Shown here: one piece after another, positions 55,474-64,000 of the stretch
How the letters are laid out: the number at the start of each line of letters is the position of its first letter
How positions within the stretch are numbered: position 1 is the first letter of the stretch
NCBI RefSeq assembly: GCF_051020975.1
Contig: NC_135032.1
Location: forward strand, 7,068,001 to 7,132,000
DNA from: Osmia lignaria lignaria
Lineage: Eukaryota > Arthropoda > Insecta > Hymenoptera > Megachilidae
Direction of reading: 5' to 3'
DNA: 64,000 nt
Notes under the pieces: model-generated
Told to the model about the DNA's origin: nothing
The model's database searches: none
Seen by the model: the letters and a program-made list of their open reading frames with translations, nothing else
Translations under genes and position numbers: made by a program

Positions 55474-58281
55474 GTAGATGTAGTACCAATGATATTATTA
55501 TTAAATGTACATTGATCTGTGGGAAAGAATCAGTATATTACATTATGTCCAACGGAGATAGAGTAATAATGGCATTGTTTGTAAATGTATATTACATATC
55601 TACCGTAGATATAGTACTAATGATATTGTTATTAAATGTACACTGATCTGTGGGAATGAGCCTGTATATGACATTATACCAAATGTAGATATAGCAATAA
55701 TGATCTTGTTATTAAATGTACATTGATCGGTGGGAATGAATCAATCTATTACATTATATCGAATGTAGATATAGTACTAATGTTATTGTTATTAAATGTA
55801 CATTGATCTGTGGGAATGAATCAGCATATTACATTATAGTCAATGTAGATGTAGTACCAATGATATTGATATTAAATGTACATTGCTCTGTGGGAAGGAA
55901 TCACTATATTACATTACATCTAATGAAGATATGGTAATAATGATATTGTTTTTAAATGTACATTACATATCCAATGTAGATATAGTACTAATGATAATGT
56001 TATTAAATGCGCATTCATCTGTGGGAACGAATAAGTATATTACGTTATATCTAATGTAGATATAGTAATAATGATATTGTTATTAAATGTACATTGATCT
56101 GTTGGAATGTATCAATATATTACATTATATCGAATGTAGATATAATACTAATGATACTGTTAATAAATGTACATTGATCTGTGGGAATGAATCAGCATAT
56201 TATAATATATTCAATGTAGATATAGTACTTATGATATTGTTATTAAATGTACATTGATGTGTGGGAAGGAATCAGTATATTACATTATATTCCATGTAGA
56301 TATAGTACCAATGATATTGTTATTAAATGCACATTGATCTGTGGGAAGGAATCAGTATATTACATTATGTCCAACGCAGATATAATAATACTGGCATTGT
56401 TTGTAAATGTATATTACATATCTACTGTAGATATAGTACTAATGATATTGTTAATAAATACACATTCATCTGTGGGAACGAATAACTATATTACATTATA
56501 TCGAATGTAGATATAGTACTAAGGATGTTGTTATTAAATATACATTGCTCTGTGGGAATGAATCAGTATATTACATTATATTCAATGTAGATATAGTACC
56601 AATGATATTGTTATTAATCGCACATTCATCTGTGGGAACGAATAAGTATATTACATTATATCTAATGTAGATATAGTAATAATGATATTGTTATTAAATG
56701 TACATTGATCTGTGGGAAAGAATCAGTATATTACATTATATCTAATGTAGATATAGTAATAATGATATTGTTATTAAATGTACATTGATCTGTGGGAAAG
56801 AATCAGTATATTACATTATATCTAATGTAGATATGGTAATAATGATAATGTTATTAAATGTGCATTACATATCTAATGTAGATATAGTACTAATGATATT
56901 GTTAATAAATACACATTCATCTGTGGGAACGAATAACTATATTACATTATATCGAATGTAGATATAGTACTAAGGATGTTGTTATTAAATATACATTGCT
57001 CTGTGGGAATGAATCAGTATATTACATTATATTCAATGTAGATATAGTACCAATGATATTGTTATTAATCGCACATTCATCTGTGGGAACGAATAAGTAT
57101 ATTACATTATATCTAATGTAGATATAGTAATAATGATATTGTTATTAAATGTACATTGATCTGTGGGAAAGAATCAGTATATTACATTATGTCCAACAGA
57201 GATATAGTAATAATGGCATTGTTTGTAAATGTATATTACATATCTACCGTAGATATAGTGCTAATGATATTGTTATTATATGTACATTGATCTGTGGGAA
57301 TGAGTCTGTATATGACATTATACCTAATGTAGATATAGCAATAATGATATTGTTATTAAATGTACATTGATCGGTGGGAACGAATCAATCTATTACATTA
57401 TATCGAATGTAGATATAGTACTAATGATATTGTTATTAAATGTACATTGATCTGTGGGAAAGAATCAGTATATTACATTATATCTAATGTAGATATGGTA
57501 ATAATGATATTGTTATTAAATGTACATTGCATATCTAATGTAGATATAGTACTAATGATATTGTTAATAAATACACATTCATCTGTGGGAACGAATAACT
57601 ATATTACATTATATCGAATGTAGATATAGTGCTAAGGGTATTGTTATTAAATATACATTGACCTGTTGGAAGGAATCAGTATATTACATTATGTCCAACG
57701 GAGATATAGTAATAATGGCATTGTATGTAAATGTATATTACATATCTACTGTAGATATAGTACTAATGATATTGTTATTAAATGTACATTTATCTGTGGG
57801 AGGGAATCAGTATATTACATCATATCTAATGTAGATATAGTAATAATGATATTGTTATTAAATGCACATTGATCTGTGGGAATGAATCAATCTATTACAT
57901 TATATCGAATGTAGATATAGTACTAATGATATTGTTATTAAATGTACATTGATCTGTGGGAACGAATAACTATATTACATTATATCGAATGTAGATATAG
58001 TGCTAAGGATATTGTTATTAAATATACATTGATCTGTTGGAAGGAATCAGTATATTACATTATGTCCAACGGAGATATAGTAATAATGGCATTGTATGTA
58101 AATGTATATTACATATCTACTGTAGATATAGTACTAATGATATTGTTATTAAATGTACATTGATCTGTGGGAATGAATCAGTATATTACATTATATTCAA
58201 TGTAGATATAGTACCAATGATATTGTTATTAAATGTACATTGATCTGTGGGAATGAATCAGTATATTACATTATATTCAAT
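55474..58281 (+). repeat. Divergent satellite block, right copy
   Basis: Corresponds to 26439 onward at a shift of 29,035 bp, then 28,031, then 27,871 bp. The steps reflect a 1,004-bp section and a 160-bp (two-subunit) section present only on the left. Several single-base differences were seen, for example CTATATTACATT against CTATATTCCATT on the left, and GCTCTG against GATCTG near 55885. It includes the 451-bp duplication at 56507-56957. Confidence 0.8.
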
Positions 58282-60711
58282 GTAGATATGGTAATAATGA
58301 TATTGTTATTGAATTCACATTACATATCTACTGTAGATATAGTACTAATGATATTGTTGTTAAATGTACATTGATCTGTGGGAAGGAATCAGTATATTAC
58401 ATTATATCTAATGTAGATATGGTAATAATGATATTGTTATTAAATTTACATTACATATCTAATGTAGATATAGTACTGATGATATTGTTAATAAATACAC
58501 ATTCATCTGTGGGAACGAATAACTATATTACATTATATCGAATGTAGATATAGTACTAAGGATATTGTTATTAAATATACATTGCTCTGTGGGAGTGAAT
58601 CAGTATGTTACATTATATTCAACGTAGATATAGTACCAATGATATTGTTATTAATCGCACATTCATCTATGGGAACGAATAAGTATATTACATTATATCA
58701 AATGTAGATATAGTAATAATGATATTGTTATTAAATGTACATTGATCTGTGGGAAAGAATCAGTATATTGCATTATGTCCAACGGAGATATAGTAATAAT
58801 GGAATTGTTTGTAAATGTATATTACATATCCACCGTAGATATAGTACTAATGATATTGTTATTAAATGTACATTGATCTGTGGGAATGAGTCTGTATATG
58901 ACATTATACCTAATGTAGATATAGCAATAATGATATTGTTATTAAATGTACATTGATCGGTGGGAACGAATCAATCTATTACATTATATCGAATGTAGAT
59001 GTAGTACTAATGATATTGTTATTAAATGTACATTGATCTGTGGGAATGAATCAGTATATTACATTATATTCAATGTAGATATGGTAATAATGATATTGTT
59101 ATTGAATTCACATTACATATCTACTGTAGATATAGTACTAATGATATTGTTGTTAAATGTACATTGATCTGTGGGAAGGAATCAGTATATTACATCATAT
59201 CTAATGTAGATATAGTAATAATGATATTGTTATTAAATGCACATTGATCTGTGGGAATGAATCAATCTATTACATTATATCGAATGTAGATACAGTACTA
59301 ATGATATTGTTATTAAATGTACATTGATCTGTGGGAACGAATAACTATATTACATTATATCGACTGTAGATATAGTACTAAGGATATTGTTATTAAATAT
59401 ACATTGATCTGTTGGAAGGAATCAGTATGTTACATTATGTCCAACGGAGATATGGTAATAATGATATTGTTATTAAATGTACATTACATATCTAATGTAG
59501 ATATAGTACTAATGATATTGTTAATAAATACACATTCATCTGTGGGAACGAATAACTATATTACATTATATCGAATGTAGATATAGTACTAAGGATATTG
59601 TTATTAAATATACATTGCTCTGTGGGAATGAATCAGTATATTACATTATATTCAATGTAGATATAGTACCAATGATATTGTTATTAAGTGCACATTCATC
59701 TGTGGGAACGAATAAGTATATTACAATATATCTAATGTAGATATAGTAATAATGATATTGTTATTAAATGTACATTGATCTGTGGGAAAGAATCAGTATA
59801 TTACATTATGTCCAACGGAGATATAGTGATAATGGCATTGTTTGTAAAAGTATATTACATATCTACCGTAGATATAGTACTAATGATATTGTTATTAAAT
59901 GTACGTTGATCTGTGGGAATGAGTCTGTATATGACATTATACCTAATGTAGATATAGCAATAATGATATTGTTATTAAATGTACATTACATATCTAATGT
60001 AGATATAGTACTAATGATATTGTTAATAAATACACATTCATCTGTGGGAACGAATAACTATATTACATTATATCGAATGTAGATATAGTACTAAGGATAT
60101 TGTTATTAAATATAGATTGATCTGTTGGAAGGAATCAGTATATTACATTATGTCCAACGGAGATATAGTAATAATGGCATTGTTTGTAAATGTATATTAC
60201 ATATCTACTGTAGATATAGTACTAATGATATTGTTATTAAATGTACATTGATCTGTGGGAATGAATCAGTATATTAGATTATATTCAATGTAGATATAGT
60301 ACCAATGATATTGTTATTAAATGTACATTGATCTGTGGGAAGGAATCAGTATATTACATTATGTCTAACGGAGATATAGTAATAATGACATCGTTTGTAA
60401 ATGTACATTACATATCTAATGTAGATATAGTACTTATGATAATGTTAATAAATACACATTAATCTGTGGGAACGAATATCTATATTACATTATATCGAAT
60501 GTAGATATAGTACCAATGATATTGTTATTAAATGTACATTGATCTGTGGGAAGGAATCAGTATATTACATTATATCTAATGTAGATATGGTAATAATGAT
60601 ATTGTTATTAAATGTACATTACATATCTAATGTAGATATAGTACTAATGATATTGTTAATAAATACACATTCATCTGTGGGAACGAATAACTATATTACA
60701 TTATATCGAAT
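58282..60711 (+). repeat. Mixed-monomer block with EcoRI-type variant, right copy
   Basis: About 34 subunits matching 16472-19323 apart from the 422-bp left-only block. GAATTC is present twice, near 58313 and 59104, as in the left copy. GAGTCTGTATATGACATTAT and TTAATCGCAC landmarks also match. Confidence 0.83.
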
Positions 60712-62799
60712 GTAGATATAGTACTAAGGATATTGTTATTAAATATAGATTGATCTGTTGGAAGGAATCAGTATATTACATTATGTCCAACGGAGATATA
60801 GTAATAATGGCATTGTTTGTAAATGTATATTACATATCTACTGTAGATATAGTACTAATGATATTGTTATTAAATGTACATTGATCTGTGGGAAGGAATC
60901 AGTATGTTACATTATATCTAATGTAGATATAGTAATAATGATATTGTTATTAAATGTACATTGATCTGTTGGAATGAATCAATATATTACATTATATCGA
61001 ATGTAGATATAGTTCGAATGATACTGTTATTAAATGTACATTGATCTGTGGGAATGAATCAGCATATTACATTATATTCAATGTAGATATAGTACCAATG
61101 ATATTGTTATTAAATGTACATTGATCTGTGGGACGGAATCAGTATATTACATTATATCTAATGTAGATATGGTAATAATGATATTGTTATTAAATGTACA
61201 TTACATATCTAATGTAGATATAGTACTTATGATATTGTTAATAAATACACATTAATCTGTGGGAACGAATATCTATATTACATTATATCGAATGTAGATA
61301 TAGTACTAAGGATATTGTTATTAAATATACATAGATCTGTTGGAAGGAATCAGTGTATTACATTATGTCCAACGGAGATATAGTAATAATGGCATTGTTT
61401 GTAAATGTATATTACATATCTACTGTAGATATAGTACTAATGATATTGTTATTAAATGTACATTGATCTGTGGGAATGAATCAGTATATTACATTATATT
61501 CAATGTAGATATAGTACTAATGATATTGTTATTAAATGTACATTGATCTGTGGGAATGAATCAGCATATTACATTATATTCAATGTAGATATAGTACCAA
61601 TGATATTGTTATTAAATGTACATTGATCTGTGGGAAGGAATCAGTATATTACATTATGTCTAACGGAGATATAGTAATAATGACATCGTTTGTAAATGTA
61701 CATTACATATCTAATGTAGATATAGTACTTATGATATTGTTAATAAATACACATTAATCTGTGGGAACGAATATCTATATTACATTATATCGAATGTAGA
61801 TATAGTACCAATGATATTGTTATTAAATGTACATTGATCTGTGGGAAGGAATCAGTATATTACATTATATCTAATGTAGATATGGTAATAATGATATTGT
61901 TATTAAATGTACATTACATATCTAATGTAGATATAGTACTTATGATATTGTTAATAAATACACATTAATCTGTGGGAACGAATATCTATATTACATTATA
62001 TCGAATGTAGATATAGTACTAAGGATATTGTTATTAAATATACATAGATCTGTTGGAAGGAATCAGTGTATTACATTATGTCCAACGGAGATATAGTAAT
62101 AATGGCATTGTTTGTAAATGTATATTACATATCTACTGTAGATATAGTACTAATGATATTGTTATTAAATGTACATTGATCTGTGGGAATGAATCAGTAT
62201 ATTACATTATATTCAATGTAGATATAGTAATAACGATATTGTTATTAAATGCACATTGATCTGTGGGAATGAATCAATCTATTACATTATATCGAATGTA
62301 GATATAGTACTAATGATATTGTTATTAAATGTTCATTGATCTGTGGGAACGAATAACTATATTACATTATATCGACTGTAGATATAGTACTAAGGATATT
62401 GTTATTAAATATACATTGATCTGTTGGAAGGAATCAGTATGTTACATTATGTCCAACGGAGATATGGTAATAATGGCATTGTTTGTAAATGTATATTACA
62501 TATCTTCTGTAGATATAGTACTAATGATATTGTTATTAAATGTACATTGATCTGTGGGAATGAATCAGTATATTACATTATATTCAATGTAGATATAGTA
62601 CCAATGATATTGTTATTAAATGTACATTGATCTGTGGGAAAGAATCAGTATATTACATTATATCTAATGTAGATATGGTAATAATGATATTGTTATTAAA
62701 TGTACATTACATATCTAATGTAGATATAGTACTAATGATATTGTTAATAAATACACATTCATCTGTGGGAACGAATAACTATATTACATTATATCGAAT
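60712..62799 (+). repeat. Second HOR: 29 subunits, 2,088 bp (right copy)
   Basis: Same order and length as 19324-21411. I saw three base differences from the left copy: T at 60912 against C at 19524, A at 61636 against G at 20248, and T at 62645 against A at 21257. The left base is the odd one each time, judged against other monomers. Confidence 0.88.
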
Positions 62800-64000
62800 G
62801 TAGATATAGTACTAAGGATATTGTTATTAAATATAGATTGATCTGTTGGAAGGAATCAGTATATTACATTATGTCCAACGGAGATATAGTAATAATGGCA
62901 TTGTTTGTAAATGTATATTACATATCTACTGTAGATATAGTACTAATGATATTGTTATTAAATGTACATTGATCTGTGGGAAGGAATCAGTATGTTACAT
63001 TATATCTAATGTAGATATAGTAATAATGATATTGTTATTAAATGTACATTGATCTGTTGGAATGAATCAATATATTACATTATATCGAATGTAGATATAG
63101 TTCGAATGATACTGTTATTAAATGTACATTGATCTGTGGGAATGAATCAGCATATTACATTATATTCAATGTAGATATAGTACCAATGATATTGTTATTA
63201 AATGTACATTGATCTGTGGGACGGAATCAGTATATTACATTATATCTAATGTAGATATGGTAATAATGATATTGTTATTAAATGTACATTACATATCTAA
63301 TGTAGATATAGTACGTATGATATTGTTAATAAATACACATTAATCTGTGGGAACGAATATCTATATTACATTATATCGAATGTAGATATAGTACTAAGGA
63401 TATTGTTATTAAATATACATAGATCTGTTGGAAGGAATCAGTGTATTACATTATGTCCAACGGAGATATAGTAATAATGGCATTGTTTGTAAATGTATAT
63501 TACATATCTACTGTAGATATAGTACTAATGATATTGTTATTAAATGTACATTGATCTGTGGGAATGAATCAGTATATTACATTATATTCAATGTAGATAT
63601 AGTACTAATGATATTGTTATTAAATGTACATTGATCTGTGGGAATGAATCAGCATATTACATTATATTCAATGTAGATATAGTACCAATGATATTGTTAT
63701 TAAATGTACATTGATCTGTGGGAAGGAATCAGTATATTACATTATGTCTAACGGAGATATAGTAATAATGACATCGTTTGTAAATGTACATTACATATCT
63801 AATGTAGATATAGTACTTATGATATTGTTAATAAATACACATTAATCTGTGGGAACGAATATCTATATTACATTATATCGAATGTAGATATAGTACCAAT
63901 GATATTGTTATTAAATGTACATTGATCTGTGGGAAGGAATCAGTATATTACATTATATCTAATGTAGATATGGTAATAATGATATTGTTATTAAATGTAC
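62800..64000 (+). repeat. Second HOR, truncated by the window edge
   Basis: Sixteen complete subunits plus the first 37 bp of a short monomer (63964-64000). It follows 21412-22612, including the private GTACGTATG near 63313. The array clearly continues past the window. Confidence 0.87.

Larger units (their letters stand above)
1..64000 (+). repeat. AT-rich 80/51-bp satellite array filling the window
   Basis: From the first base to the last the sequence is a head-to-tail array of related subunits that start GTAGATAT (or GGAGATAT). Two lengths occur, 80 bp and 51 bp. Taking the block lengths together, about 651 long and 233 short subunits plus a 37-bp fragment at 63964-64000 account for all 64,000 bases. 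No subunit is inverted, and no unique DNA or mobile element interrupts the array. This is the organisation of a eukaryotic satellite; a centromeric or heterochromatic location is inference. I do not recognise the family. Confidence 0.97.
32790..64000 (+). repeat. Second copy of the ~32.8-kb macro-repeat (incomplete)
   Basis: Position 32790 restarts the sequence of position 1 and the two run in parallel at a shift of 32,789 bp to about 5340/38129. The shift then steps to 33,371, 37,416, 41,810 and 41,388 bp as blocks are gained or lost. At the right edge 64000 corresponds to 22612. I noticed no mismatch in the stretches of 1-5340 that I compared, and three in 18189-22612. Confidence 0.88.

Noticed and set aside
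1..64000. Regular spacing reminiscent of a CRISPR array.
   Set aside because: There are no unique spacers; all sequence between any chosen repeats is itself repeated. Period, length and composition fit satellite DNA.
1..64000. CENP-B box (NTTCGNNNNANNCGGGN) on either strand.
   Set aside because: TTCG is rare on the given strand (GTTCGAATG only). On the other strand it arises from CGAA in TATCGAAT and GGGAACGAAT, but neither is followed by the required A and CGGG.
1..64000. Telomeric repeats, transposon or LTR insertions, tRNA or rRNA genes.
   Set aside because: No TTAGGG-like, TTAGG-like or TTTAGGG-like runs, no non-satellite segment, and no terminal repeats or conserved RNA-gene boxes were seen.
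32790..64000. The second macro-copy as a pure assembly artefact.
   Set aside because: Not excluded, but less likely. The two copies differ by a 582-bp block, a whole 4,045-bp unit, a 4,394-bp block, a 422-bp block and scattered base changes, which a simple duplicated contig would not show. Long-read coverage is needed to settle it.
1..64000. Bacterial or viral origin.
   Set aside because: No coding density, no replication or structural genes, and a multi-level tandem array of tens of kilobases. All fit a eukaryotic chromosome instead.

Overview
The window is one uninterrupted block of AT-rich satellite DNA. I see no gene, RNA gene, transposon or unique sequence in any of the 64,000 bases. 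All repeats run head to tail in one orientation. Two subunit lengths are used: an 80-bp monomer and a 51-bp short form that lacks 29 bp of it. The long block lengths all resolve into these two sizes. My tally is about 651 subunits of 80 bp, 233 of 51 bp and a 37-bp fragment at the right end. I walked the higher-order blocks subunit by subunit; the tally for the older blocks rests on their lengths. This is eukaryotic repeat biology, of the kind found in centromeric or pericentromeric heterochromatin, but I do not recognise the satellite family and cannot name the organism. The base composition (20 G+C in the 80-bp monomer at 1-80) points only to an AT-rich genome or compartment.

The subunits are arranged in higher-order repeats (HORs). 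The main one is a 56-subunit unit of 4,045 bp (41 of 80 bp, 15 of 51 bp), complete at 37628-41672 and 46009-50053. Variants of it are a 60-subunit 4,336-bp unit (8302-12637, 41673-46008), a 48-subunit unit lacking 582 bp (4839-8301), units of 47 and 49 subunits carrying an alternative middle section (1427-4838, 34216-37627, 30673-34215), and truncated copies. A second HOR of 29 subunits and 2,088 bp occupies about 19324-23288 and 60712-64000.

Above the HORs is a macro-repeat of about 32.8 kb. Sequence 1-32789 starts again at 32790 and runs to the end of the window. The two macro-copies share the same order of HOR variants and differ by block gains and losses: a 582-bp gap, one whole 4,045-bp unit, a 4,394-bp block and a 422-bp block. 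Point differences are very few in the HOR parts. Older, more divergent monomers lie at 23871-30672 and 53888-58281, and these differ more between copies.

Many short open frames (60-104 codons) recur because the repeat recurs. I do not regard any as a gene. The layout reads as a record of repeated unequal exchange and amplification in whole-subunit steps, with almost no single-base indels.
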